16,142 nt of DNA from Bacteroidales bacterium (GTDB taxonomy: Bacteria > Bacteroidota > Bacteroidia > Bacteroidales > Tenuifilaceae): the NCBI GenBank assembly GCA_003531155.1, contig DQHR01000120.1:14173-30314 (forward strand). The letters run 5' to 3'. Each line of letters starts with the position of its first letter. The first letter of the stretch is position 1. Shown piece by piece: positions 1 through 7,435 of the stretch. A model generated the notes under the pieces. It ran no database searches, was not told the origin of the DNA, and was given only the letters and a program-made list of their open reading frames with translations. The translations under genes were made by a program, and so were the position numbers.

Positions 1-1263
1 CGGCTTCAGGTTGCATGTATTAAGATATTTGGATTTAGAGAATTGCCTATCAGATTGCCTTCCGTATTAGCCGCATTGCTAACCTGTTTGTTTCTAGTTT
101 TTGTTTCAATTAAATACTTAAAGGATTTTTGGTTTGGATTTATTGCCTCAGTGGTTTTAGTGACTTCGATAGGGTACATGAACTTACATGCTGTAAGAAC
201 CGGCGATTACGACTCACTGCTTACTCTTTTTATAACCATATACTCGTTTTGCTTCTTTTTGTTTATTGAGCGGGATGAGAAACGATATCTTTACTATACA
301 TTTATTGCTATTACACTTGCTGTACTTACCAAGGGAATTGCGGGATTACTTTTTACTCCAGCACTCTTTGTATATGCGATTATTCGCCAGAAACTATTCT
401 ATATTCTTAAGTTAAAAGAACTTTACATTGGGATATCCATTTTTCTTCTTTTTGTAGGAGGCTACTATGCTCTTCGTGAATTTTATAACCATGGATTTTT
501 GAGAGCAGTTTGGGATAACGAGTTGATGGGGCGATATTTTGTTACAAACGAGGGACACGAAGAGGGTTTTTGGTTTTACTATCAGATGATAGTTAGGTAT
601 CATTTTATTTACTGGGTTTGGATTATTCCTGTTGGAATATTGGTGGGAGTTTTTCAAAAGGATAAGCTCTACCGAAATATAACGTTGTATTCACTGTTGA
701 TATTGGTGTTTTACTTTTTGATTATATCAATTAGTAAAACTAAGTTAGAATGGTACAACGTTCCATTATATCCTTTGTTGGCCGTTATAATTTCAGTTGC
801 AATAAACACAATCTACAATGTATTAAAGGATGCTAATTTTAGAGTTAATTTGTTTAAAATAAATATTTTACCGTTTATTTTTCTTTTTGCAATTTGTATC
901 AATCCATATGCTGATGCTGTAAAGCGAACTGCATCTTCAAGGGTTTTTCCTTGGGAGGAGGAGCTCTATCGTATCGATTACTATTTAAAAGATGCTATTA
1001 AGGGTAAACATGATTTGAATGGTTATACTCTATTGCACGACAACTATGGTGCTCATAATACGTTTTATATTAATATCTTAAAAGATAAAGGGGTTGATAT
1101 AAATTATACCTACGATTGGCAAAATCTTAAAGAAAATTCAAAGGTAATTGCTCATCAGCAAGTGGTTAAGGATTATATTAATAAAGACTATTCTGTTGAG
1201 GTTATTGATAGCTACTACAATATTTTTTTCTATAAGATAGTTGCTAAGCTAAACAAGGAGTAA
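1..1263 (+). CDS. GT39/ArnT-like membrane glycosyltransferase, 5' end outside the window
   Basis: The reading frame is open from base 1, so the N-terminus lies upstream; the TTG at 43 is internal and not a credible start. About 420 residues are visible, against roughly 500-550 for the family. Many hydrophobic segments alternate with short loops, and the stretch with RTGDYDSLLTLF resembles the second conserved block of GT-C enzymes of the PMT/ArnT type, which transfer a sugar from a polyprenyl-phosphate donor to lipid A or protein on the outer face of the inner membrane. The first catalytic acidic loop would be in the missing part. The C-terminal 100 residues look like the soluble tail common in these proteins. 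It converges with the hydrolase gene, 51 bases away. The substrate cannot be told from sequence. Confidence 0.8.
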   Translation, partial: RLQVACIKIFGFRELPIRLPSVLAALLTCLFLVFVSIKYLKDFWFGFIASVVLVTSIGYMNLHAVRTGDYDSLLTLFITIYSFCFFLFIERDEKRYLYYTFIAITLAVLTKGIAGLLFTPALFVYAIIRQKLFYILKLKELYIGISIFLLFVGGYYALREFYNHGFLRAVWDNELMGRYFVTNEGHEEGFWFYYQMIVRYHFIYWVWIIPVGILVGVFQKDKLYRNITLYSLLILVFYFLIISISKTKLEWYNVPLYPLLAVIISVAINTIYNVLKDANFRVNLFKINILPFIFLFAICINPYADAVKRTASSRVFPWEEELYRIDYYLKDAIKGKHDLNGYTLLHDNYGAHNTFYINILKDKGVDINYTYDWQNLKENSKVIAHQQVVKDYINKDYSVEVIDSYYNIFFYKIVAKLNKE

Positions 1264-1314
1264 AAGATTTTATTTTTATTAGGCATACAGGCTTTTCGTG
1301 AATATTATTGATGA

Positions 1315-2085
1315 TTATTCACAAAGTTGATTTATAAACTTGGACGTATGTTCTAAAATCAATTCTGGAGCTTCTTTGTGAGGTGTGTGTTTTAGGTTCG
1401 GTAGTATAAGTTTAGTTGCTTTGCCTGATACCTGTTCCGCTATTTTATCAACTTGCATTAAAGAGCCGTATTCATCGTATTCGCCTTGAATTATTAGCGT
1501 AGGACATTTGATTGACGGTAAAAGGTTTTCGATACTCCAATCACGATACTTGTCATTTGTCCAAGTATTAGCCCAAGCCCAGAATAATGCCTCTGTATTG
1601 TTTCCGTGATACTTTTCAAGTTTAGTTTTTTGGTCCGTTGTATGATATGCTTGCACCATTTCCCTTATTCCGTTAAGAGTAATATCCTCTACAAATACGT
1701 GAGCTCCTTCGGTAATAATACCTAATATTTTTTCGGGATATTTTGCTGCAGCAAGCAGTGCAATTGTGCCTCCATCGCTATGCCCAAATAGAATCGTTTT
1801 ATTGATTTGGCAAGCCTCAAGGATTTCATTTAAAATGTCAGCCTCAATCTCCATGTAGTCTTTTCCCCTATTTGGTTTTGAGAAAGGACATGATTTGCCA
1901 TAGCCCTGACGGTCATAAATAAATACATTACAGTTTGTCAGCGTTCCTAAATCCTCGGGAAAATCTCTCCAAAGATCAATACAACCGAATGAATCGTGCA
2001 GAAAGATAATTGTTGGTCGATTGGGATTACTACCTAATTGTTTGATTCTAATTCTCCCAACCGATAATGATTTGTCAAATTCCAT
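1315..2085 (-). CDS. alpha/beta hydrolase
   Basis: A 256-residue single-domain alpha/beta hydrolase of usual length, with no signal peptide, so probably cytoplasmic. The nucleophile elbow GHSDGG places the catalytic Ser at residue 103. An HDSF motif near residue 30 follows beta strand 3 and would form the oxyanion hole. Asp203 in GEYDEYG is the likely acid, and His232 in HTPHKEAPE the likely base. The family covers esterases, lipases, haloperoxidase-like and C-C hydrolases, and nothing here fixes the substrate. The ATG at 2085 lies about 20 bases behind a good Bacteroidota-type promoter, which supports this start. The gene appears monocistronic, with a divergent exchanger gene upstream. Confidence 0.88.
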   Translation of the reverse strand: MEFDKSLSVGRIRIKQLGSNPNRPTIIFLHDSFGCIDLWRDFPEDLGTLTNCNVFIYDRQGYGKSCPFSKPNRGKDYMEIEADILNEILEACQINKTILFGHSDGGTIALLAAAKYPEKILGIITEGAHVFVEDITLNGIREMVQAYHTTDQKTKLEKYHGNNTEALFWAWANTWTNDKYRDWSIENLLPSIKCPTLIIQGEYDEYGSLMQVDKIAEQVSGKATKLILPNLKHTPHKEAPELILEHTSKFINQLCE

Positions 2086-2109
2086 AGGGCTAGCGGCTTA
2101 TTTTTGTTG

Positions 2110-2141
2110 CAAAAGTAGGTGTAATTATATGAAAATAACAA
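2110..2141 (-). promoter_or_regulatory. Bacteroidota-type promoter for the hydrolase gene
   Basis: On the minus strand TACTTTTG (2117-2110) matches the TAnnTTTG -7 box used by the primary sigma factor of Bacteroidota. A TTG lies 21 bases upstream (2141-2139) as a -33 element. It would give a very short leader before the ATG at 2085. This is a consensus match only. Confidence 0.55.
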
Positions 2142-2344
2142 TAAGAAACACAATGACGAGAAAATAAACATATTATTGACCTGTATAACTTAATGATTTT
2201 ACAGTTTACTATTTGATTATGTTTGATCTGGTTAAGGGGTGAACATTTCATCAAGTAATATCATTGTTAATCTAAATAAACTCGTTGATGTAGTTTAATG
2301 ATATTCCATAATTTTATATAATTTCGGCCGCTAAGTTTAATATC

Positions 2345-3307
2345 ATGGTAAATATTTTATTTCTGTTCGGTGGAATAACTTTAATATTATTCAGTGCCAA
2401 CTGGTTAGTTGACGGCGCATCAGCTATCGCAAAAAAGTTTGGAATCTCAGATATGGTTGTTGGTTTAACCATAGTTGCTTTTGGCACATCGGCCCCGGAG
2501 TTAACCGTAAATATTTTTTCAGCGTTTAAAGGTGCAACTGATATTGCAATAGGAAATATTTTGGGAAGTAACATTAGCAATATCCTACTTATACTTGGAG
2601 TTTCTGCCATAATATTTCCTATTTCTATTCAACTTAATACCAAGTGGAAAGAAATTCCATTTTGCCTACTTGCCGTTGTTATATTAGGCATAATGGCTAA
2701 TGGTATTTTTATTGATAGTTCACCAGATGGTAATTTAATTACTAGGGCAGATGGATTGATCTTGCTTTGTTTCATGATTATTTTTTTAGTCTATACTTTT
2801 GGAATTGCCCGCCATACAGGTAACCCTATTTCTTTAGACATTGACCCCAAAATAATTAGTACTAATAAAGCATCAATGCTTGTTTTGCTTGGGCTTATCG
2901 GATTGTTTTTTGGAGGAAAGTATTTGGTTACTGGAGCAGTTGAATTTGCGAAAATTATGGGCATGAGTGAGAAGGTAATTGGGTTGACTATTATTGCGAT
3001 TGGAACTTCTATTCCCGAACTGGCAACCTCAGTAGTTGCAGCTTTTAAACAGAAATCAGATATTGCTATTGGGAATATTATTGGTTCGAATATCTTCAAT
3101 GTCTTTTTCATTCTAGGTACAACTGCTATTATTCAGCCGATACATATTAATACTTCAATTAATTTTGATATTGGTATAGCCTTTTTAGCAAGTGTGTTGC
3201 TTTTTATTTCAACGTTAACCTTTAAAAAGAAAAGTATTGATCGGGTTGAAGGGCTAATATTTGTAACATTGTATGTCTGTTATATCACATATTCGATTCT
3301 AAACTAA
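2345..3307 (+). CDS. CaCA-family Na+/Ca2+ exchanger (YrbG-like)
   Basis: A 320-residue inner-membrane antiporter with the two inverted alpha repeats that define the cation/Ca2+ exchanger superfamily. Repeat alpha-1 spans about residues 40-80 (GLTIVAFGTSAPEL, then GNILGSNISN). Repeat alpha-2 spans about 211-253 (GLTIIAIGTSIPEL, then GNIIGSNIFN). The paired acidic residues Glu52 and Glu225 in the PEL motifs are the ion-coordinating positions of the family. About ten hydrophobic segments are visible, and the length is normal for the bacterial YrbG type. It probably exchanges Na+ (or K+/H+) for Ca2+. The gene stands alone, divergent from the hydrolase; a -7-like TAATTTCG at 2319-2326 lacks a suitably placed -33 box. 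Confidence 0.92.
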   Translation: MVNILFLFGGITLILFSANWLVDGASAIAKKFGISDMVVGLTIVAFGTSAPELTVNIFSAFKGATDIAIGNILGSNISNILLILGVSAIIFPISIQLNTKWKEIPFCLLAVVILGIMANGIFIDSSPDGNLITRADGLILLCFMIIFLVYTFGIARHTGNPISLDIDPKIISTNKASMLVLLGLIGLFFGGKYLVTGAVEFAKIMGMSEKVIGLTIIAIGTSIPELATSVVAAFKQKSDIAIGNIIGSNIFNVFFILGTTAIIQPIHINTSINFDIGIAFLASVLLFISTLTFKKKSIDRVEGLIFVTLYVCYITYSILN

Positions 3308-3361
3308 TTGCATACAAATAAATAAGGTTTTCATTGCAATTTGGCTTTAGGATTTTTATTT

Positions 3362-3509
3362 CGAAGCAACATACCTGTAGAAGTATTGTGTATTAAATAT
3401 TACAAATATTTTGAATCTACCTGCTTCGAATACACTTTATTAAAGCAGCATAGCCGCGTAACATTTGTAAAAACAATTAGAAAATACTTTTTGCTAGGTG
3501 CAGAGCACC
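3362..3509. repeat. decayed B-A-A'-B' palindromic unit left of the RAYT gene
   Basis: This stretch can be aligned with the intact unit at 4258-4456. A worn B element (about 3362-3380) and a worn A element beginning with ATTACAAAT (from about 3399) are followed by a worn A' stem (3445-3457, GCAGC-ATA-GCCGC) and an intact B' hairpin GGTGC-AGA-GCACC (3497-3509). The spacing between A' and B' is 39 bases, against 38 in the intact unit. The B' hairpin lies 6 bases beyond the transposase stop codon, so it may also act on the 3' end of that transcript. Alignment was by eye; the A and B parts are weak. Confidence 0.55.
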
Positions 3510-3515
3510 GTTATA

Positions 3516-3995
3516 TTAATCCCATTGATTTCCTTCATCAAAGAAATTGAAAAGATAGTCATCCTGATACTTAATATCGTTCTTGTTAAGAATATCTAAA
3601 TACTCCTCTTTAAAAGATTTTTTGCTATGATGCTCTTCTTGAGTTAATATGTAATTTACAACAATATCAAGTTGAGAGCGAGAATGTGAGAAGGCACCAT
3701 ATCCCTTTTGCCATTCAAATTTAAACTTTGATAGTTTATTTTCTCTTATCCATGCATTGCTTGAGGTTTTAATCTTTTCAACAAGATCTGGGATCGGATG
3801 ATTTATGTTGTACCCAATGAGTATGTGTATGTGGTCGGGCATACATCCAATAGCAATTAATTTGTGACCATTATTCTGAATGATTCCTGTAATGTACTTC
3901 TCTAAATCATTTTTCCAAGATTTTTTTATTAGTGCATCTCTATTTTTTGGAGAGAATACTATATGGATGTAAAGTTGCGTATATGTATTAGCCAT
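3516..3995 (-). CDS. REP-associated tyrosine transposase (RAYT), IS200/Y1 HUH family
   Basis: A 159-residue single-domain HUH transposase. The HUH pair is HIH at residues 55-57 inside MPDHIHIL. The likely catalytic tyrosine is Tyr115, in NYILTQEEHH, followed by the conserved F-K-E-E-Y block. The motif FEWQKGYGAFS near residues 93-103 is typical of the Bacteroidota branch. These enzymes nick single-stranded DNA at small hairpins and are thought to spread REP elements. The ATG at 3995 was preferred over an in-frame ATG at 4058 because the family begins at MANTYTQLYIHIVF; the extra 21 residues look like untranslated leader. Hairpins flank it on both sides (3445-3509 and 4088-4150), as expected for a RAYT with its own substrates. 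It looks intact. Confidence 0.9.
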   Translation of the reverse strand: MANTYTQLYIHIVFSPKNRDALIKKSWKNDLEKYITGIIQNNGHKLIAIGCMPDHIHILIGYNINHPIPDLVEKIKTSSNAWIRENKLSKFKFEWQKGYGAFSHSRSQLDIVVNYILTQEEHHSKKSFKEEYLDILNKNDIKYQDDYLFNFFDEGNQWD

Positions 3996-4078
3996 TTCGT
4001 TATAAATTTTTGTGTAATACAAAGATATAATAGTTGTCAAATACTGATAATGAAACACAACATTATAGCGAATAATTA

Positions 4079-4170
4079 GATATCACAGTGCTCTGCACCT
4101 CGAAGATATTCACTTTGATAGGTATTACAAATGTTTCGGTGCTACGCACCTTTAGAGCATTTGAGTTTGG
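4079..4170. repeat. B-A palindrome pair, copy 1 (right of the RAYT gene)
   Basis: This 92-bp segment recurs at 4258-4349 with only four substitutions by my count. It holds hairpin B (4088-4098, GTGC-TCT-GCAC core) and hairpin A (4138-4150, GGTGC-TAC-GCACC) preceded by ATTACAAAT. Here it is not followed directly by A' and B'. With the A'-B' pair at 3445-3509 it brackets the transposase gene. Confidence 0.85.
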
Positions 4171-4257
4171 TTTGTTATTGATATGTTCATTCCAAGCACT
4201 TGTTTAGGATAAAGTCGCATTGACGGGAGATACAGGTATAGGAAAAAGCAAGAGAAT

Positions 4258-4456
4258 GATATCACGGTGCTCTGCACCTTGAAGATATTCACTTTGATAG
4301 GTATTACAAATGTTTCGGTGCTACGCACCTTTGGAGCGTTTGAGTTTGGATACAGAGGTATCGGTGGTATTTTGCCACATGATAGCTGCATAGCAGCGTG
4401 ATATTTGTAATAAGGAGAAATCGGATAATACTTTAGGTGCAGAGCACCGAGATATT
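4258..4456. repeat. intact mirror-image REP unit B-A-A'-B'
   Basis: Four hairpins occur in symmetrical order: B at 4266-4278 (GGTGC-TCT-GCACC), A at 4317-4329 (GGTGC-TAC-GCACC), A' at 4385-4397 (GCTGC-ATA-GCAGC) and B' at 4436-4448 (GGTGC-AGA-GCACC). B to A and A' to B' are each separated by 38 bases, and A to A' by 55. ATTACAAAT before A is mirrored by ATTTGTAAT after A'. The whole is therefore one long imperfect inverted repeat, comparable in concept to a BIME of paired REPs. Confidence 0.85.
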
Positions 4457-4467
4457 AATGCAATAAA

Positions 4468-4488
4468 AAAAGCGACTCTGCCGCTTTT
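4468..4488 (-). terminator. degraded duplicate terminator hairpin
   Basis: AAAAGCG pairs with CGCTTTT around a 7-base loop. This is the older copy of the terminator at 4716-4742, with changed bases in the upper stem. It lies just beyond the VOC tail remnant (minus-strand sense). Confidence 0.5.
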
Positions 4489-4509
4489 ATTATTAGAATT
4501 TGCAGAGGA

Positions 4510-4548
4510 TTAACTATTAACATAAGCACCCTGCACCTTTTTTATATC
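4510..4548 (-). pseudogene. duplicated last 12 codons and stop of a VOC gene
   Basis: On the minus strand this reads DIKKVQGAYVNS and stop, against DIKKLQDAYGNS and stop at the true end of the neighbouring VOC gene: 9 of 12 residues match and the frame is kept. Upstream of it the sequence jumps straight into the next palindrome copy. It is either a tail carried along by the 251-bp duplication or what is left of a lost tandem VOC gene. Confidence 0.7.
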
Positions 4549-4715
4549 AAAGTATTACAAATGCTTCGGTGCTACGCACCTTTGGATCGTTTGAGTTTGG
4601 ATACAGAGGTATCGGTGGTATTTTGCCACATGATAGCTGCATAGCAGCGTGATATTTGTAATAAGAAGAAATCGGATAATACTTTAGGTGCAGAGCACCG
4701 AGATATTAATGCAAT

Positions 4716-4742
4716 AAAAAAAGCGGCTCTTCCGCTTTTTTT
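4716..4742 (-). terminator. intrinsic terminator of the two-domain VOC gene
   Basis: Eleven bases AAAAAAAGCGG pair perfectly with CCGCTTTTTTT around loop CTCTT. It lies 20 bases past the stop codon of the VOC gene and ends in a T-run when read on the minus strand. The symmetry would let it work in both directions. Confidence 0.85.
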
Positions 4743-4762
4743 ATTTAGGATATTCAAAAAGA

Positions 4763-5653
4763 TTAACTATTACCATAAGCATCCTGAAGTTTTTTAATAT
4801 CAAGCTTCATCATGGTTAACATTACCTGTGTCACCCTATCAAGTTGTTCCTTATTGGCTGTACTCATCATTTTATCCATTATTGTTGGTACAATTTGCCA
4901 CGATACGCCATACTTATCTTTTAGCCAACCACAGGATTGCTCTTGTCCCTCGCGAGTAAACTTCTCCCAGTAGTAGTCAATCTCCTCTTGATTTTCGCAG
5001 TAAACCATTAGCGAAACGGCTTCGTTGAAATCGTAATCGTGTTTAAGGGTACTACTCATAGCATTTATTAAGCTGCCGCTTAAGTTATACTGGGCAAAAA
5101 GCAGCGATCCTTCAGGCAAATTGGCCGATTTATCGTAAGGCGCTTCAAGAATCATTCTTGAGTTAGGGAAAGTATTGTGATAAAAGTTTAGTGCCTCTTT
5201 AACCATAGTTTGCTTCTCGTTGACAAAAAGTAGCGATGGAAGTATTTTTTGTTGAGAATTTATATCTTCCACATCCAGTTGCCAAGTTAAACCGTACTTA
5301 TCCTGCACCCATGCGTATTTCGGACTCCAAGGGTATTTATCTAGTGGCATCATGGCTTGCCCATCAACCATAAGGGATTTGTAGATTCTATCAATCTCCT
5401 TTTCTGAACCGCAATAAACGAACAGCGATATTGATGGGTTGAACTTAAACATTGGCCCAGCGCTTATTGCCATAAAATCGCTACCCCATAGGTTAAACGA
5501 TACTATATCTGCATCGCCACTCGGAGTATCTGTAATGGTAGTAATACCCTTTATTTTAGAGTTAGGAAATAAGGAAACGTAAAAGTTTGCAGCCTCTTTG
5601 GCTTCTTTATCGAACCAAAGGTGTGGAACTATTTTATTGCTTATTGAACTCAT
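4763..5653 (-). CDS. two-domain PhnB/YjdN-like VOC family protein
   Basis: A 296-residue protein made of two tandem PhnB-like (3-demethylubiquinone methyltransferase-like, glyoxalase/VOC fold) domains. The first covers about residues 5-130 (PHLWFDKEAKEAANFYVSLF, ending DKYGLTWQL) and the second about 135-260 (LLFVNEKQTMVKEALNFYHNTF, ending DKYGVSWQI). A helical tail with MDKMMSTANKEQLDRVTQVM follows. Each domain has the familiar A-x-x-F-Y and D-x-Y-G-x-x-W-Q signatures. No signal peptide is present. The family has no settled reaction, and the metal-binding residues of glyoxalase I are not obvious. It is single-gene, with its own terminator. Its last codons are duplicated downstream at 4510-4548. 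Confidence 0.87.
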   Translation of the reverse strand: MSSISNKIVPHLWFDKEAKEAANFYVSLFPNSKIKGITTITDTPSGDADIVSFNLWGSDFMAISAGPMFKFNPSISLFVYCGSEKEIDRIYKSLMVDGQAMMPLDKYPWSPKYAWVQDKYGLTWQLDVEDINSQQKILPSLLFVNEKQTMVKEALNFYHNTFPNSRMILEAPYDKSANLPEGSLLFAQYNLSGSLINAMSSTLKHDYDFNEAVSLMVYCENQEEIDYYWEKFTREGQEQSCGWLKDKYGVSWQIVPTIMDKMMSTANKEQLDRVTQVMLTMMKLDIKKLQDAYGNS

Positions 5654-6125
5654 AATTCTACCGCTTTAATTTTTTGTGTTAGACAAAATTGAAAGCATTT
5701 TGTTCGAGAGTAAACCTTTTGTTTTATAAGCTTTGAACACATAGCACTTGGCAGTTTATTAAACGCCTTGCCAAACCAAGTAACCCCGCAATAACCCTTC
5801 CCAAGGTAATAATTTAGGGCTATTCGGATTAAGATATATAACGATTACGCTGAAAAACTGCAGTAAATAGAAAGTATTTTAAACTTTGATTGCAAAATAA
5901 TTCTCCTTAAAAAAAACATTAAACTTAACTATTTGGAAAATTATTATAAAATAACGTCTTTTTATTAGACGATATACTATTTATTATATTATTGGATGTT
6001 TTTATTCTAAAAATCAACACTTAATTGTAAAGAAAAAATCTATTTATTTGTTTGATTTATTAGGTGTCATTTAACTATTATTATAATTGCTTAATTTAAC
6101 GACTCAAACCTTTAAACTATAATCA
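5654..6125. other. intergenic region without a recognised gene
   Basis: This 472-bp gap separates two divergent genes and must hold both promoters, but I found no convincing TAnnTTTG with a well-spaced TTTG upstream. A TATAATTG at 6082-6089 is a one-mismatch -7 candidate for the lipoprotein gene, without a good -33 box. The part from 5740 to 5830 is less AT-rich than the rest and shows no open frame of note. No repeat from elsewhere in the window recurs here. Confidence 0.5.
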
Positions 6126-7274
6126 ATGAGAAAATTAAAAGTAGTCTATTTAGCATTGGGACTTATATCCCTAGGATTATTTGGTTGCGAAAAACAGGAG
6201 CAAACAGAAGTAGCTCCACAAAAAGAGGTTGTAACAGCCAAGGATAAAGCTATTCTAGCAGTGGTCGATTTGCTCAATCAGCAAACGAATAAGGAATTAA
6301 TTATTGGTGAACTTATGAGTAACCCAAGAGGCCAAAAGTTAACCACCATCGTTAGCAATTTGGAGAAGGCATCGGACAATATGCAAGCCATGCAGACACT
6401 TCAAGGTTATATTGCTGAAACCGATAAGGTGAACAAGCTATCAGACGAAACAGGATGCATTGAGATTCCTGAGTTATGGCTGTACCAGCCTAATGTAAAA
6501 TCTGACGAGGTGTTGGTTACCTATGTACCCGATGGTAATGAAAAGGATTGGAAATACATTAAGGCCTACAACCTAAAAAAGGAGGTTGTGTATTTAGATG
6601 TTAATACCAAACCAAACGTTCAGGTTGTGGTGTTGGAAACAAATGGTTCTGAGGCACTGAAGGTTAAGATTGATTACATGAATAAAGCTTTGCAAAAAGC
6701 TGGTTTGCAGCAACAAAACTCAATCAAGGCAAAAGTTAATACAAAAGGTGAAGGTCTTGAGACTTCAAAACTAAATAAGATAAGACTTACCGATGATAAA
6801 GAACCTTGGATAAAGGGCGCTGCCGAGATTTATGCCATAACATCAGGTATTCGCGATGTAAACGGTAAAAAAGAGGCTGAAATATCAATTATTGACATGC
6901 CTTACCTTGACAATGACGGCACAGACTACTACCCAAATCAAATCCTGCTATTCTGGAGCGATTACAGCTATCAGGGCGCTAACATTCAGATCTACGAACA
7001 AGATTCAAATTACAACTATAAGGAGCTTACAACGATATTGATTAACGGAGTTGCCACCATTGCTGGAACAATTTCTACACAACCTTGGATTGCCGCCCTT
7101 GGTACTGTAGCTTCAGCCATTGCTGAAGCATTGCCCGATGAATGGTATACCGACAACGATGACTATGTTGATTCTTTCTACACCATTATGAAGACAACAA
7201 CCTATACCAACTATAGTGGTGCAGCCAACAATGCAAAGATGACTTTAGCACCCTTCTTTGTGCCGGCAAACTAA
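6126..7274 (+). CDS. lipoprotein of unknown function, DUF3103-like
   Basis: A 382-residue protein with a clear lipoprotein signal: MRKLK, a hydrophobic core, then the lipobox LFGC with Cys21 as the acylated residue. The next residues are E-K-Q, so outer-membrane export is plausible. The middle holds CIEIPELWLYQPNV (111-124). The C-terminal half has an acidic, aromatic block MPYLDNDGTDYYPNQ (258-272) followed by FWSDYSYQGANIQIYEQD. A hydrophobic Ala/Gly-rich stretch at about 305-336 precedes a second acidic patch. From memory this layout recalls DUF3103, which I could not check. No enzyme motif is evident. It is monocistronic, with a strong terminator 22 bases downstream. Confidence 0.8.
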   Translation: MRKLKVVYLALGLISLGLFGCEKQEQTEVAPQKEVVTAKDKAILAVVDLLNQQTNKELIIGELMSNPRGQKLTTIVSNLEKASDNMQAMQTLQGYIAETDKVNKLSDETGCIEIPELWLYQPNVKSDEVLVTYVPDGNEKDWKYIKAYNLKKEVVYLDVNTKPNVQVVVLETNGSEALKVKIDYMNKALQKAGLQQQNSIKAKVNTKGEGLETSKLNKIRLTDDKEPWIKGAAEIYAITSGIRDVNGKKEAEISIIDMPYLDNDGTDYYPNQILLFWSDYSYQGANIQIYEQDSNYNYKELTTILINGVATIAGTISTQPWIAALGTVASAIAEALPDEWYTDNDDYVDSFYTIMKTTTYTNYSGAANNAKMTLAPFFVPAN

Positions 7275-7296
7275 GCATAATTACTTTGAAATACGC

Positions 7297-7324
7297 AAAG
7301 GCTGTCTTATAGACAGCCTTTTTT
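7297..7324 (+). terminator. intrinsic terminator of the DUF3103-like gene
   Basis: AAGGCTGTC (7298-7306) pairs perfectly with GACAGCCTT (7312-7320) around loop TTATA, followed by a T-run to 7324. This is a textbook rho-independent terminator on the + strand. Confidence 0.92.
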
Positions 7325-7369
7325 AATTCTGAGAGTTTTAAAAAATAAATTGTTTTTCTTATAGAAAAC

Positions 7370-7424
7370 CTGCCCATAAGCATGGTCTCCTTGTAATTGG
7401 TAGCGATACACGCATAATCTTATT
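7370..7424 (-). pseudogene. orphan fragment copied from inside the small VOC gene
   Basis: These 55 bases repeat 7668-7722 at roughly 90% identity with a one-base indel. Read on the minus strand it starts like the VOC protein (NKIMRVSLPIT) and then shifts frame. It lies just beyond the 3' end of the VOC gene, in the same orientation, and cannot encode anything by itself. Confidence 0.75.
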
Positions 7425-7435
7425 TTTTGATGTTT

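Larger units (their letters stand above)
4303..4805. repeat. tandem duplication with a period of about 251 bp
   Basis: The unit at 4303-4553 is repeated at 4554-4805. Hairpins A, A' and B' recur at exactly +251 (4568-4580, 4636-4648, 4687-4699). The first 155 or so bases of the two copies are almost identical, while the rest (terminator hairpin and VOC gene tail) has diverged more and has shifted by two bases. The second copy ends inside the real VOC gene. Confidence 0.85.

Noticed and set aside
2319..2326. TAATTTCG as the exchanger promoter
   Set aside because: One mismatch to TAnnTTTG and no TTG at the required spacing; not strong enough to list.
3341..3550. Open frame of 69 codons on the + strand
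   Set aside because: It runs through the worn palindrome unit and into the RAYT 3' end, and has no family features.
4152..4757. Two short minus-strand open frames (about 79 and 61 codons)
   Set aside because: Both are read through the palindrome repeats and are similar only because the DNA is duplicated; no start signal or domain.
3362..4802. CRISPR-like repeat array
   Set aside because: Repeat lengths and spacings are irregular, units are palindromic in mirrored order, and no cas gene is present; a REP/RAYT cluster explains it.
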